Shown here piece after piece: positions 16,915 to 26,431 of a DNA stretch of 64,000 bases. The notes below the pieces were generated by a model. The model searched no databases and was not told where the DNA came from. It saw only the letters and a program-made list of their open reading frames with translations. The position numbers were made by a program, and so were the translations under genes. The first letter of the stretch is position 1. Each line of letters starts with the position of its first letter. Origin of the DNA: Bacillus sp. FJAT-14578 (GTDB taxonomy: Bacteria; Bacillota; Bacilli; Bacillales; Bacillaceae_H); NCBI RefSeq assembly GCF_000504165.1, contig NZ_AYSE01000004.1, positions 1 to 64,000 of the forward strand. Reading direction: 5' to 3'.

Positions 16915-18809
16915 TGAGAATGTTAAAGAATCCGGTTTTTTTAGTAGCGGTCAGCTGGTCATTATACCATCTTTATACAGCAGCATTTGGCTCTTTACCA
17001 GCGCTTGCTCAGCGGGCACTCCATATCGGGTTTGCTCTTGCTTTGGCATTCCTGCTTTTTCGGATATCGAAGGATGAAAGCAAAAAGTGGGTAAGGGCAA
17101 TTGACTATCTTTGCGCTTTGCTATCGATGATCATCGCAGGATATATTTTTGTGAATGTAGATAGGATAGGTTCAAGGGTATGGTTTGTTGATGGGATTAC
17201 CGGGGCAGATTACTTTTTCGGAATTAGTTTGATTTTGCTGCTTTTAGAAGCATCAAGACGAATAATGGGCAATGCCATGACAATATTGGCAGTCATATTT
17301 TTAGCCTACGGATTTTTAGGGGATAAGCTTCCAGGGCTATTGGCGCATCGGGGCTTAAGTTTTAAGGATATGATCGATTTGCAGTTTTTATCTCCTCAGG
17401 GAATATTTGGAGTTCCACTTGCGGTTTCCGCTGACAGTGTTTTTTATTTTGTTTTATTTGGAGCGTTTCTTGAAGTCTCTGGAGGCGGAAAGCTGTTTAA
17501 TGATCTGTCCTTTTGGTTAACAGGAAGATATAAAGGCGGCCCAGCCAAGGCAGCCGTCCTCTCTGGAGGTTTAATGGGAAGCATCAGTGGAAGTGCCGTA
17601 GCAAATGTGGTTGCCTCTGGTATTTTCACGATCCCTTTGATGATAAAAACAGGGTATTCACGCAGGTTTGCTGCAGCAGTGGAAGCCGTTTCTTCCACAG
17701 GAGGCCAATTGATGCCACCCATTATGGGGGCAGCCGCTTTCGTAATGGCTGAGACGCTTGGTTATCCTTATGCAACAATTGCGTTTGCTGCGATTATTCC
17801 GTCCCTCCTCTTTTACATTCAAAATTTCTTAGTTGTTCATTTGCAGGCTTCGAAAGACGGAATGAAAGGGATGGCGAAGGAAGATATGCCAGATATTAAA
17901 AAAGAGGTAAAAGAACGGGCCCATATGATAATTCCTCTTATCCTGCTGGTTTATCTTATGATGGGAGGATTTTCTCTCCTTACTTCAGCGTATTACGCCA
18001 TTATTGCTACGGTTGTTATAAGTTTTTTGCGTAAAACTACCCGTATGAATATAAAGCAAGTTCTTGAAGCTTTAGAAAGCGGGGCAAAGCAGGCCTTGCA
18101 AGTAGCTATTCCTTGTGCTTTAGCAGGCATTATCATCGGTGTCATTTCATTTTCCGGATTAGGTTTGAAATTTACCGAAATGGTAATGGGCCTGTCTTAC
18201 GGCAATCTTTATTTAGCTTTGATTCTTGTTGCGATCGCCACTATTGTTATTGGGATGGGTTTACCAACTACATCCGCATACATTATGGGGTCCATTTTGA
18301 TGGCTCCGGCCTTGGTCACTTTCGGCATTATTGACCTTGGAGCGCATATGTTTATTTTTTATTTTGCCATTCTATCAATGATCACACCTCCAGTAGCTTT
18401 AGCCTCCTACAGCGCAGCGGGAATCGCCAAGTCAAATTTGTCAAAAACGGGTTGGACATCTATGCTTCTAGCCGGTTCATCCTTTTTAATCCCGTTTGCC
18501 TTTGTTATTAATCCAGCTATTTTACTAATCGGGTCTCCTCTAGAAATTGGTTTTGTTACATTATTTACAATATTAGGGATTTTTGCTTTTTCTGCAGCCA
18601 TTATCGGTCACGTATTTACACATACGGCTTCAATTGTAAGGGTTTTCTTAATTGTCGCTGCCCTGTTGTTAATCTATCCTGAGACGATTACAAGCCTGGT
18701 AGGAACGGGTGTGCTTGTCATTATTCTTTATTATCAAAAATTGCGCAAGAAGAAACAGCTAATCGTGTCTGAACAAGATTCTTCTCTTTTTAAGACAGGG
18801 AATTTTTAG
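16914..18809 (+). CDS. TRAP transporter permease, fused small and large subunits
   Basis: The 631-residue membrane protein joins the 4-helix (DctQ-like) and 12-helix (DctM-like) subunits, the usual form with TAXI binding proteins. The large-subunit marks are 'LSGGLMGSISGSAVANV' and 'GGQLMPPIMGAAAF' in the first half, and 'GMGLPTTSAYIMGSI' in the second. ATG 16914 overlaps the stop of the binding-protein gene. An in-frame ATG at 16902 sits directly against the purine stretch and is less likely. It uses an ion gradient to import the bound solute. Downstream lies a terminator, then the hydrolase. Confidence 0.9.
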   Translation: MRMLKNPVFLVAVSWSLYHLYTAAFGSLPALAQRALHIGFALALAFLLFRISKDESKKWVRAIDYLCALLSMIIAGYIFVNVDRIGSRVWFVDGITGADYFFGISLILLLLEASRRIMGNAMTILAVIFLAYGFLGDKLPGLLAHRGLSFKDMIDLQFLSPQGIFGVPLAVSADSVFYFVLFGAFLEVSGGGKLFNDLSFWLTGRYKGGPAKAAVLSGGLMGSISGSAVANVVASGIFTIPLMIKTGYSRRFAAAVEAVSSTGGQLMPPIMGAAAFVMAETLGYPYATIAFAAIIPSLLFYIQNFLVVHLQASKDGMKGMAKEDMPDIKKEVKERAHMIIPLILLVYLMMGGFSLLTSAYYAIIATVVISFLRKTTRMNIKQVLEALESGAKQALQVAIPCALAGIIIGVISFSGLGLKFTEMVMGLSYGNLYLALILVAIATIVIGMGLPTTSAYIMGSILMAPALVTFGIIDLGAHMFIFYFAILSMITPPVALASYSAAGIAKSNLSKTGWTSMLLAGSSFLIPFAFVINPAILLIGSPLEIGFVTLFTILGIFAFSAAIIGHVFTHTASIVRVFLIVAALLLIYPETITSLVGTGVLVIILYYQKLRKKKQLIVSEQDSSLFKTGNF

Positions 18810-18878
18810 AACACAGTAAGTCAGGCACAGCAGCACTCCTACTTTTCGTTTACCGGACAAATGCTCTATATACTTGAA

Positions 18879-18912
18879 CCCTGCCGACTTAAAAAGCAAG
18901 CAGGCAGGGCTA
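18879..18912 (+). terminator. Hairpin after the TRAP operon
   Basis: CCCTGCC (18879-18885) pairs with GGCAGGG (18903-18909), followed by CTAGTTTTAAAA. It lies 70 bases after the permease stop. The T-tract is weak. Confidence 0.5.
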
Positions 18913-19051
18913 GTTTTAAAACGTAAGAAAGGATGCTCTTAACCAATTCTGAAAAACAATCATTATAAAACATGATTAATAGTGATTTGAAAAGATTTTG
19001 GACCGAAATAATAATTTGTGACATCCCAATATTTTAACTGGAGGGAGATTT

Positions 19052-19861
19052 ATGCCTTTTTTGAAAACCGATAAAGAAAGTTTATTTTATCATCATCAGA
19101 CGGAGAATCTGAATACCACAGGGACTCATGAGGGAATTGTATTCCTTCATAGCTTGGGTACAGATCATCAGATATGGAAATATCAATTAGAGGATTTAGA
19201 TGGAATGGGGAGGTTATTGATCGCCCCCGATGCCCGCGGACATGGAAAGTCTACCTGGAATACAGGAATCAGCTTGGATCTTTGGGTGAATGACATTTTA
19301 CAGTTAATAGATTTCTTAGGTTTACAAAAAGTGGTTATTTGCGGTGTCTCTATGGGGGGTGTTCAGGCACTTGCTTTTGCACAACAATATCCCGATCGTG
19401 TAAGTGGTCTTGTACTAGCAGATACCTTCGCCAGGATTGAACCGGAAGCAGTACCTGAGAAAATCAGATTGACGGCGGGAATTGCCAAGGAATTAGGAAT
19501 GGAAAAGTATGCAAACCAGTACTTGGATCTAACGTTATCATATTCGCATACGGCTCAAGCGATTCGTGAAGTCTTGCGACAGAGCATAGCAGAGATGAAC
19601 GTAGCAGCGTATCAGGAATCTGCGCAAACTTGCTTTTCAGCAAATCTAGAGGGAGGATTAAAGGACTTAAATATTCCAATACTTGTATTAATTGGAGAGG
19701 ATGATCAAAAAACCCCCATCTCCTATTCCAAAGCCATTGCAGAAGGCATCCTGGAATCAAAACTAATGGTTATTCCGAGGGCATGTCACCTGGCCAATGT
19801 GGATCAGCCGAAGGAGTTTAATCATTTGTTAAAGGAGTTCCTCACCACATTAGAAAATTAA
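19052..19861 (+). CDS. Alpha/beta hydrolase, 3-oxoadipate enol-lactonase-like
   Basis: This 269-residue cytoplasmic hydrolase has the nucleophile elbow GVSMGG with Ser100, the acid in 'IGEDDQKTP' and the histidine in 'ACHLANVDQP'. The 'DARGHGKS' block at 60-67 and the overall length fit the PcaD branch, which opens the enol-lactone of the beta-ketoadipate route. Related hydrolases act on other ring-cleavage products or esters. Ribosome site CTGGAGGGAG precedes ATG 19052. It sits just after the TRAP genes, so it may process a product of the imported compound. No ring-cleavage dioxygenase is seen in the window, so the pathway assignment is open. Confidence 0.72.
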   Translation: MPFLKTDKESLFYHHQTENLNTTGTHEGIVFLHSLGTDHQIWKYQLEDLDGMGRLLIAPDARGHGKSTWNTGISLDLWVNDILQLIDFLGLQKVVICGVSMGGVQALAFAQQYPDRVSGLVLADTFARIEPEAVPEKIRLTAGIAKELGMEKYANQYLDLTLSYSHTAQAIREVLRQSIAEMNVAAYQESAQTCFSANLEGGLKDLNIPILVLIGEDDQKTPISYSKAIAEGILESKLMVIPRACHLANVDQPKEFNHLLKEFLTTLEN

Positions 19862-20189
19862 AACACTCGCCACTTTCCTCTTCGTTTCTACACGTAAAAA
19901 GTATAGGTACTTGCAGTTATATTATCGAGGGGAGGTGCAAATGATTTAAAGAAGTAGCTATGATAATTGATAATAACTAAGGAGTTACCGCAATATCAGA
20001 GAATCTCTGTGATGATTTGGAAGACGCCACTGATAGATGTCCGAAAATAGCTGATTAGACAAAGGACTTATATATGCAGATACACGTTAAACAAGCTTGT
20101 CTTACTTATACAAACTATTGTATTTTATGACAGATAACTTCCTCCTTTCATTTAATCTTGATGCTTTTTTGAAAGTAAATTCATAATAT
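19862..20189. other. Intergenic stretch without a recognisable gene
   Basis: These 328 bases contain only short broken frames. A purine-rich GAGGGGAGGTGC at about 19927 has no open frame behind it. It leads into the modA fragment and is probably eroded DNA. Confidence 0.5.
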
Positions 20190-20459
20190 AATGATGGTGT
20201 TTATATTCGCCAAGTGCTTACATATGTAGAAACGGGAAATGTTGACGCAGCGATTGTTTATAAAACGGATGCGTTGATTTCACCAAAAGTGGAAGTTGTA
20301 GAAAAAGCTGGAGAGAATACTTACGCACCAATTATTTATCCAGTGGGTGTGGTTAAAAGTAGTACCCATCCAGAAGAAGCCCAACTATTTTACGAGTATC
20401 TTCAAAACAAAAAATCTATAGAGACTTTAGAAAAGTACGGCTTTAAAGGACTAAACTAA
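20190..20459 (+). pseudogene. modA: modA fragment (molybdate-binding protein, C-terminal third)
   Basis: The open frame gives about 89 residues matching the C-terminal lobe of ModA. Visible pieces are 'YIRQVLTYVETGNVDAAIVY', then 'KTDALISPKVEVVEKAG', then the end 'LEKYGF'. The signal peptide and first two thirds are absent, and no ribosome site precedes it. The gene stops at TAA 20457-20459 and runs into a decayed modB, keeping the normal modA-modB order. It cannot bind molybdate alone. An intact modB is found 2.5 kb further on. Confidence 0.8.
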
Positions 20460-20730
20460 TTAAAATAGCAACCGATTTTTGGTCACGAGTCAGACTCTCC
20501 ATTGAGATAGTGTCTGTCTCTGGAGCAATAGTTTTAGTATGCGGGTTATTACTGGGTAAAATGGTGGCAAATGCGAAATCCAAAGGGAAAGTTTTCGTTG
20601 GAAGAGTTTTCCTTTGATCGTTAGTGTTACTTCTGACTGTTGTGGGATTTTTTGTTAATTGATCTATTTGGGGGACATAGCGAGTATGATTGGTATTTCA
20701 TTTTTTGTGTTGGTCCGCGTACATCTGCTG
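20460..20730 (+). pseudogene. modB: modB remnant (molybdate ABC permease, N-terminal part)
   Basis: Directly after the modA fragment one frame reads 'RVRLSIEIVSVSGAIVLVC', then 'GLLLGKMVANAKSKGKVF'. This is the start of a ModB permease and parallels the intact gene at 23006. Further on, 'IYLGDIASMIG' corresponds to the 'GNTSFIGE' region, but stops and shifts break the frame. It shows that a modA-modB pair stood here before decay or duplication. Confidence 0.6.
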
Positions 20731-20828
20731 AAATCCTAATAGTTCAATATATAAATGCTATTTTTTCACTCCCTCAGTTTAATACGTTTTTCTCACGAAT
20801 GCTAACGGAGAGCGATAGTGTAATAAGC

Positions 20829-20873
20829 GAAAACCCGATTTCCATTTTAGATCATGAAGGAATCGGGTTTTTT
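20829..20873 (+). terminator. Rho-independent terminator
   Basis: AAAACCCGATTTCC pairs with GGAATCGGGTTTTTT around a 16-base loop, with a T-run. It probably ended the old mod unit. Confidence 0.7.
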
Positions 20874-21170
20874 AGTGGGAAATTGCTTAACGTTATAATT
20901 CTGCATTTTCCTGATGCTATCCCTTGTTAAACTAACAAACAGTAATGTCAAAGAACCTCCTTCCTCTCTTATTTATAGTTACTGTGTGAAGTAGCCCTCA
21001 ACTTTTCCCTGTCCCAATTATGTTTTTTCTGTTTATATCGTTTATATATTTTATAGTGGGTGCAATCCATCCAAGTTAAATTCTTAAAGCTTACTGAAAA
21101 AGCTTCTTGCGTTTTATTTACAACTAGTGCGTGAAACGATGAATTCACCAACATCCATCCTCTTGTACCG

Positions 21171-21228
21171 TTTATCCCGCATTAACTGGCAGTAAGACCC
21201 CACTGATGGAAGTTGCCTTTATCTAAAG
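21171..21228 (+). repeat. Dispersed repeat, copy 1 (TTTATCCCGCATTAA type)
   Basis: The core TTTATCCCGCATTAACNGGC with AGTAAGACCCC and TGATGGAAGT recurs inverted at 51891-51945 and in part at 63728-63762. No coding frame runs through it. Confidence 0.7.
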
Positions 21229-21230
21229 TA

Positions 21231-21316
21231 ATTGTAAGTAAGAAAATGAAAGTAAGCGAATAAGAATTTTAAACTATGCTTTTTTTAAAACTATATAATT
21301 AATAATATTCTAATTA
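21231..21316 (+). repeat. 87-base direct repeat, copy 1, in the mod region
   Basis: It opens with ATTGTAAGTAAGAAAAT and closes with ATATTCTAATTA. A second copy, similar over the whole length with a few changes, is at 22779-22866. The two flank the thioesterase and tautomerase genes. Confidence 0.75.
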
Positions 21317-21408
21317 AACAAAAATTATTTTTGATATTTATTGAAGAAACAGAAACGAAAGTGCTTTCCTGAATTGGGATTAGAGATTAGGGGGAGGGGA
21401 GAAATTAG

Positions 21409-21804
21409 ATGGAAATGAAGCCAATTGAAAAAACGATTATGGGGGTTTTAGGCATTGAAATAGGAGAAATGTCGGCAGATCGGGTAACGGCAACTATGCC
21501 GGTTCATGCGGAAACTCATCAGCCATTTGGACTGCTTCATGGAGGAGCCTCGGTAGTGCTGGCAGAAACTGTTGCCAGCATGGGAACATGGAATTTAATT
21601 GACCAAGAAAATGAAGCAGCAGTCGGTCTTGAAATCAATGCCAATCATATCCGGGGAAAGCGGGATGGAATCGTGACTGCTGTAGGGACGCCGTTGCATA
21701 AGGGCCGTACCACGATGGTATGGGATATCAAGATTGTAGACGAAGAAAAAAAACTTATCTGTGTTTCGCGCTGTACAGTAGCCATTATAAAAAAGAAAAA
21801 GTAG
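21409..21804 (+). CDS. Hotdog-fold thioesterase, MenI/YuxO-like
   Basis: The 131-residue protein carries the active-site segment 'HQPFGLLHGGASVVLAET' at about 42-59. The HGG turn and the following Glu are those of DHNA-CoA and 4-hydroxybenzoyl-CoA type thioesterases. It would cleave an aryl-CoA thioester. The B. subtilis homologue YuxO/MenI acts in menaquinone synthesis, but no men genes are near. The ribosome site GGGGAGGGGAG precedes ATG 21409. It stands alone between eroded mod fragments and a tautomerase, inside the 87-base direct repeats, so it may have been inserted there. Confidence 0.82.
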   Translation: MEMKPIEKTIMGVLGIEIGEMSADRVTATMPVHAETHQPFGLLHGGASVVLAETVASMGTWNLIDQENEAAVGLEINANHIRGKRDGIVTAVGTPLHKGRTTMVWDIKIVDEEKKLICVSRCTVAIIKKKK

Positions 21805-22075
21805 GCATATTTCCTTTTAAAAAATTGGGTTCTGGTGCAAAAATCATTCGATAGAAACATAGAACCTACATGCTCTGTCAAATTACAGAATATGATGTCA
21901 TTCCAAATAATTTATGTATGAACTCAACTTCATTAAATTAATAGGGTCCAAGACCTTTCAAATTCTTGATGAAAATGTTAAGAATTTGATGAAGAGCATC
22001 TAACTCTCAGGTTAATTCTGATTATAATATCACTAACTTAATGTAACTAAATACTAACTTTGGAGGTTATTTATT

Positions 22076-22465
22076 ATGCCATTAATTAGATTCGATTTAA
22101 TAGAAGGTCGAGATGAAAAGTCTTTGAGAAGTCTATTAGATGCTGCTCACCGAGCAGTTGTGAAAGCTTTCGATGTACCTGAAAGAGATCGATATCAAAT
22201 TGTTCATCAGCATCCTGCTCATGAATTAATTATAGAAGATACAGGTTTAGGTTTTGAAAGAAGTAAAAACTTAGTTGTAATAAGTGTAACTAGTAAGCAA
22301 CGAAGTGATGATCAAAAGCAGAATTTGTATAAGCTTTTAGTTCAAGAGCTTGGAGAAAACTGTGGAATAGAACCTAATGATATTATGATTTCTATTGTTA
22401 CTAATGGGGATGCTGATTGGAGTTTTGGACTAGGAGAAGCCCAGTTTTTAAATGGTAAATTATAA
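22076..22465 (+). CDS. Tautomerase-superfamily protein (Tautomerase_2 type)
   Basis: The 129-residue protein begins Met-Pro, so Pro becomes the N-terminal catalytic base after Met removal, as in the 4-oxalocrotonate tautomerase superfamily. '[17 protein letters not shown]' and '[10 protein letters not shown]' fit the longer branch that includes malonate-semialdehyde decarboxylase-like proteins. It could isomerise a keto-enol acid from ring cleavage. TTGGAGGTTATTT precedes the start. It shares strand and region with the thioesterase, but 271 bases separate them. Substrate unknown. Confidence 0.82.
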   Translation: MPLIRFDLIEGRDEKSLRSLLDAAHRAVVKAFDVPERDRYQIVHQHPAHELIIEDTGLGFERSKNLVVISVTSKQRSDDQKQNLYKLLVQELGENCGIEPNDIMISIVTNGDADWSFGLGEAQFLNGKL

Positions 22466-22695
22466 ATAAAATTTCGGCAGGAAAAACGTTTATTTTGCGT
22501 ATGTCAAGGTTGAGCTTTGAACAGTCTTTATTTTAAAGCTACTTAGTAAAAAATGCATATTCTATACAACTCTAGTTGACATAATCGTTTTTGCGGGAAA
22601 TCACTAACACTCAAACCCCTTGGCGCCTGATATTATCCCTCTTATATAAACAGAAGGTAAAAAAACCTTACTGTTACATAAGGAGGGATATTTTT

Positions 22696-22755
22696 ATGGA
22701 AAAAGATTATTTAAAAAAGCTCTTAGAACTCAAAAGGAAGATAGTTTTGGAGTGA
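22696..22755 (+). CDS. Very short frame with a strong ribosome site, probable gene stub
   Basis: AAGGAGGGATATTTTT precedes ATG 22696, and the frame ends after 19 residues (MEKDYLKKLLELKRKIVLE). It sits just before the second 87-base repeat. It is more likely the 5' end of a deleted gene than a functional peptide, although a small protein cannot be excluded. Confidence 0.3.
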   Translation: MEKDYLKKLLELKRKIVLE

Positions 22756-22778
22756 AATCCTGAAAAATCCGGGTGGCT

Positions 22779-22866
22779 ATTGTAAGTAAGAAAATAAAAG
22801 TAAAGTGGATAAGAATTTTAAACTGCTTTTTTTATAGATTTTTTATAATTAATCATATTCTAATTA
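22779..22866 (+). repeat. 87-base direct repeat, copy 2, in the mod region
   Basis: It begins ATTGTAAGTAAGAAAAT and ends ATATTCTAATTA, as at 21231-21316, with scattered substitutions. It lies 140 bases before the intact modB. Confidence 0.75.
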
Positions 22867-23005
22867 GTCGTAAATGTTGGTTAGATAAGGCTTATTAAAA
22901 AAAGAAAGTTTTTTTAACAAATGTGACCAGATCTTAAGATAAAGTCTCTTACAAAGAGAATAGAAAATTAGCGAAAGATTTGCAGCGAATAGCGAGGCGA
23001 ATGTG

Positions 23006-23653
23006 ATGCAGGATTTTTGGTCTCCAGTCTTTTTATCTGTAAAAATATCCATTGTAGCAGTCATCTTTACAACGATTTTTGGAACTTTGACAGGAAAATG
23101 GATGTCAGGAAAATCATTTAGAGGAAAAGTTGCATTGGAAACCATTTTGATGATTCCTTTAGTACTGCCTCCGACGGTAGTGGGTTTGATATTAATTGTT
23201 ATTTTTGGTAACACAAGCTTTATAGGAGAAACGCTTAGTCTTTTTCATCAATCCATTATGTTTACATGGTGGGCAGCTGTTATCTCTTCCTTTGTGGTAG
23301 CCTTTCCATTGATGTTTCAAACGGCTAAACAGTCATTTTTATCTGTTGATCAGGATATCACAAGTGCTGCCCGAATCGATGGAGCAAGCGAATGGAAGGT
23401 GTTTTGGAAAGTTGAAGTTCCGCTTACTTTAAGGCAGCTCGCAGCAGGTGTCATTTTAAGCTTTACACGGGGTTTTGGAGAGTTTGGTGCCACTATGATG
23501 TTTGCAGGCAATATCCCCGGGAAAACCCAAACTGTTCCAGTCGCCATTTATGTCGCATATGAAACTGGTGATACACAAAAGCTTTGGTTGTGGGTAGCTG
23601 TGTCAGTTTTCATTTCTTTCCTATTCTTATGGGTGAGCTCCCATTTAAAGTAA
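23006..23653 (+). CDS. modB: Molybdate ABC transporter permease ModB
   Basis: The 215-residue membrane protein has five to six hydrophobic segments and the ABC-permease EAA loop 'SAARIDGASEWKVFWKVEVP'. 'MIPLVLPPTVVGLILI' and 'SFTRGFGEFGATMMFAGNIP' are ModB family blocks. It forms the molybdate channel, powered by a ModC ATPase and fed by ModA. Neither partner is intact beside it; only a modA fragment exists 2.5 kb upstream. ATG 23006 is used (GTG 23003 overlaps it). The ribosome site GAGGCG is modest. moaA starts 84 bases on, so import and cofactor synthesis may share a transcript. Confidence 0.88.
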   Translation: MQDFWSPVFLSVKISIVAVIFTTIFGTLTGKWMSGKSFRGKVALETILMIPLVLPPTVVGLILIVIFGNTSFIGETLSLFHQSIMFTWWAAVISSFVVAFPLMFQTAKQSFLSVDQDITSAARIDGASEWKVFWKVEVPLTLRQLAAGVILSFTRGFGEFGATMMFAGNIPGKTQTVPVAIYVAYETGDTQKLWLWVAVSVFISFLFLWVSSHLK

Positions 23654-23737
23654 AGTCAGTCTTCCTTTCTTTTTACGAAATACAAGCTGAATGATAAAGG
23701 AACACTAATGATAAATTCAAAAAGGGGGGAGACAATC

Positions 23738-24754
23738 ATGAAACATTTATTAATACATGATCAATTGAGACGTCCATTACGTGATTTGCGTATTTCCGTT
23801 ACTGATCGCTGTAATTTCCGGTGCACGTATTGCATGCCTGCTGAAATATTCGATCAGGATTATGTATTTATGCCACGGGAACATCTTCTTACATTTGAAG
23901 AAATTGAGCGGTTGGCAAGAATCTTTGTTCAGCTTGGGGTAAAGAAAATTCGTTTGACAGGCGGTGAGCCTCTATTACGAAAAGGTTTGCCTGTTTTGGT
24001 CCAAAAGCTGATGAGGATTGATGGTATGGAAGAAATTGGATTAACGACAAATGGCGTTTATCTAGTAAAGCACGCTGCTGAACTCAAAAAAGCAGGTTTA
24101 AAGCGGGTGAATGTCAGTCTCGATGCAATCGATGATGAATTATTCAAAAAAATAAATGGACGCGGTGTCAACACGAGGGCAGTTTTAAAAGGAATTGAAA
24201 CAGCACGTACTGAAGGGCTTGAAGTAAAAGTAAACATGGTCGTGAAAAAAGGGATGAACCACCATGAAATTATTCCGATGGTTTCCTATTTTAAAGAGCG
24301 GGGCATTACATTACGATTCATTGAGTTTATGGACGTGGGGAGTACGAACGGTTGGAATTTTGAACAAGTTGTTTCCAAAAAGGAAATATACGATATGATT
24401 CATGCTGTTTATCCGCTTGAGTCGGTAGAACCGACCTATTTTGGGGAGGTAGCAAAACGTTATCGTTATGTAGGAACAAATACGGAGGTCGGTTTTATTA
24501 CCTCTGTTTCGGAATCGTTTTGTTCAAGCTGTACACGCGCCCGCATCTCAGCTGAAGGGAAATTGTACACATGTTTATTTGCGACAAAAGGCTTTGATTT
24601 GAGAGCAGTGGTCAGGTCAGAAGCATCAGACGAAGAGATAGCAAAAGCGGTTACGGAAGTATGGAATAACAGAAATGATCGCTATTCGGACGAACGTACA
24701 GAAGAGACAGTGGAAAACCGAGAAAGAATTGAAATGTCTTATATTGGGGGCTAG
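23738..24754 (+). CDS. moaA: GTP 3',8-cyclase MoaA
   Basis: The 338-residue radical-SAM enzyme starts molybdenum-cofactor synthesis by turning GTP into the cyclic precursor that MoaC converts to cPMP. The N-terminal 4Fe-4S cluster is held by the CNFRCTYC triad. The second cluster is held by the C-terminal '[20 protein letters not shown]' cysteines. '[12 protein letters not shown]' is the SAM-binding block. ATG 23738 follows AAAGGGGGGAG; an in-frame ATG at 23708 lacks a site. The C-terminus carries the conserved 'MSYIGG'. moaC is not in the window. Confidence 0.95.
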   Translation: MKHLLIHDQLRRPLRDLRISVTDRCNFRCTYCMPAEIFDQDYVFMPREHLLTFEEIERLARIFVQLGVKKIRLTGGEPLLRKGLPVLVQKLMRIDGMEEIGLTTNGVYLVKHAAELKKAGLKRVNVSLDAIDDELFKKINGRGVNTRAVLKGIETARTEGLEVKVNMVVKKGMNHHEIIPMVSYFKERGITLRFIEFMDVGSTNGWNFEQVVSKKEIYDMIHAVYPLESVEPTYFGEVAKRYRYVGTNTEVGFITSVSESFCSSCTRARISAEGKLYTCLFATKGFDLRAVVRSEASDEEIAKAVTEVWNNRNDRYSDERTEETVENRERIEMSYIGG

Positions 24755-25254
24755 CGAAAAAAATGTGTCAACAACAGCACTGATCCAGTCCTTTTCACAA
24801 CGATAATGGTTCGGGGAAGATACACGCCTAAATAGCACATTTTTCTAAATGAATGTACTGGAATAGATTGGCCAGGCATTTATAAACTGTTTGATAGCTC
24901 CCTCTGTGGCAGTGTAAAACTTGAGGGGATTTCTCTCAGCTTTTATCATGTTACCGGCATGATTCGTGTTCACCTTCGAGTTATTGCAGCGTCTATTAGA
25001 TTTTTTCAAACTTCGGCGCAGGAGTTACTTCATAGTCCTACTTTTGAATTTTAAGTAAATACTTGAGCCATATGATTTATTCTTATTATCGTTTCTTGAT
25101 AGAAAATTAAGCATATTGGAAAATGAGGAGAAGGAGCTGATCCAAAAGCCTACTCCTTTACCATATAATAAGTTCATAAAAATTGTTCAACTAGCATGAT
25201 AGATGAGAAAGTAATCATGAAAGGGTGGACACCTTGCTATGAGGTAAAGTTCAT
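24755..25254. other. Intergenic stretch without a recognisable gene
   Basis: About 500 bases separate moaA and moeB. Only short broken frames are present and no clear terminator or riboswitch fold was found. It may mark another loss in the molybdenum locus. Confidence 0.45.
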
Positions 25255-25275
25255 ATGGGAAGGAAGGACTGCAGC

Positions 25276-26292
25276 GTGAACGACAGATATTCTCGACAGG
25301 AGCTCTTTTCACCGATTGGAAAAGAGGGACAAAAAAAGATAGCGGGCAAGCATGTGCTCGTAGTTGGGGCAGGAGCATTGGGAACAGCCAGCGCTGAAGG
25401 CCTCGTAAGAGCAGGAATCGGCAAGCTGACGATCGTGGACCGCGATTATGTAGAATGGAGCAACCTTCAGCGCCAACAATTGTACGATGAAGAGGATGCG
25501 GGAAGGAAAATGCCAAAAGCAGTGGCGGCGAAAGAACGCTTACGTAAAGTAAATTCCAATGTTGAAATTATTCCACATGTGATTGATGGGACAGCGGAGA
25601 AATTGGAATCGCTTTTGTATGAGGTTCATCTTATCTTGGATGCAACGGACAATTTTGATACAAGAATGATTCTCAACGACCTTTCGCAAAAACATGATAT
25701 TCCATGGATCTATGGAGCTTGTGTCGGCAGTTACGGTGTGAGCTATACAATCATTCCGGGAAAAACGCCGTGTCTACATTGTTTGCTTGAACATGTTCCC
25801 GTTGGAGGTATGACGTGTGATACAGCTGGCATTATCAGTTCTGCTGTTCAAATGGTTGTAGCTTACCAGGTGTCAGAAGCGCTGAAAATATTAGTAGAAG
25901 ACGAAGGATCGTTAAGGCAAACCCTTGTGTCCTTTGATTTATGGAAAAACCAGCATACGGCTGTGAAAGTCGGAAAAGTGAAAAAAACCACATGTTTATC
26001 TTGTGGTGATAATCCGACATATCCGTTTCTTTCATTTGAAAATCAAACGAAAACAGAAGTATTGTGTGGGAGGGATACGGTTCAAATTCGACCGCCGAGA
26101 CCAGTTCAATATGACCTGAAAAAGCTTGAGGATCAGCTGTCACACGAAGGGAAAGTAGAACGCAACCCGTATTTGATGTCGTTTACAACTGAATCTTTCA
26201 GACTTGTCATTTTCCGAGACGGCCGGGTGTTTGTCCATGGCACGAAAGATATAAAGGAAGCCAAAACGTTATATCATCGTTATTTAGGATGA
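25276..26292 (+). CDS. moeB: Molybdopterin-synthase adenylyltransferase MoeB / ThiF family
   Basis: This E1-like enzyme of about 338 residues adenylates the C-terminal Gly-Gly of MoaD (or ThiS) before sulfur loading. It has the nucleotide loop GAGALGTAS, the 'DNFDTRMILND' segment, the zinc pairs CLHC and CLSC, and the cysteine in 'GGMTCDTAGI'. GTG 25276, giving 'VNDRYSRQEL', matches the usual family start and has AGGAAGG eight bases upstream. ATG 25255 in the same frame is an alternative. The last 90 residues form the extra domain often found in Bacillus homologues. A moeA stub follows 31 bases downstream. Confidence 0.92.
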   Translation: MNDRYSRQELFSPIGKEGQKKIAGKHVLVVGAGALGTASAEGLVRAGIGKLTIVDRDYVEWSNLQRQQLYDEEDAGRKMPKAVAAKERLRKVNSNVEIIPHVIDGTAEKLESLLYEVHLILDATDNFDTRMILNDLSQKHDIPWIYGACVGSYGVSYTIIPGKTPCLHCLLEHVPVGGMTCDTAGIISSAVQMVVAYQVSEALKILVEDEGSLRQTLVSFDLWKNQHTAVKVGKVKKTTCLSCGDNPTYPFLSFENQTKTEVLCGRDTVQIRPPRPVQYDLKKLEDQLSHEGKVERNPYLMSFTTESFRLVIFRDGRVFVHGTKDIKEAKTLYHRYLG

Positions 26293-26323
26293 ATATAGAA
26301 CAAAAATCATAGGAGTGAGGAAG

Positions 26324-26422
26324 ATGGTAGAGAGAAGAAAGCCGATTGCAGTGGTTGAAGCTGTGCAGCATGTGATGAACTTTGCAAAAGAGGGAACACT
26401 TGAATGGATATGGAAAGGATGA
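26324..26422 (+). pseudogene. moeA: moeA 5' stub, scar of a moeA-mobB deletion
   Basis: After AGGAGTGAGGAAG, ATG 26324 opens a 32-codon frame starting 'MVERRKPIAVVEAVQHV'. This is the N-terminus of MoeA, the enzyme that inserts molybdenum into molybdopterin. It ends 'WIWKG' at TGA 26420, where another frame (MDMERMKKRRG, stop in 26437-26439) looks like a MobB tail. B. subtilis has the order moeB-moeA-mobB-moaE-moaD. A single deletion joining moeA codon 27 or so to the end of mobB explains the layout. No functional MoeA is encoded here. Confidence 0.8.
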
Positions 26423-26431
26423 AAAAACGCC

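Noticed and set aside
20969-21154. Minus-strand frame of 61 codons
   Set aside because: It is Lys-rich without a recognised family, and neither frame matches a transposase or other known relic.
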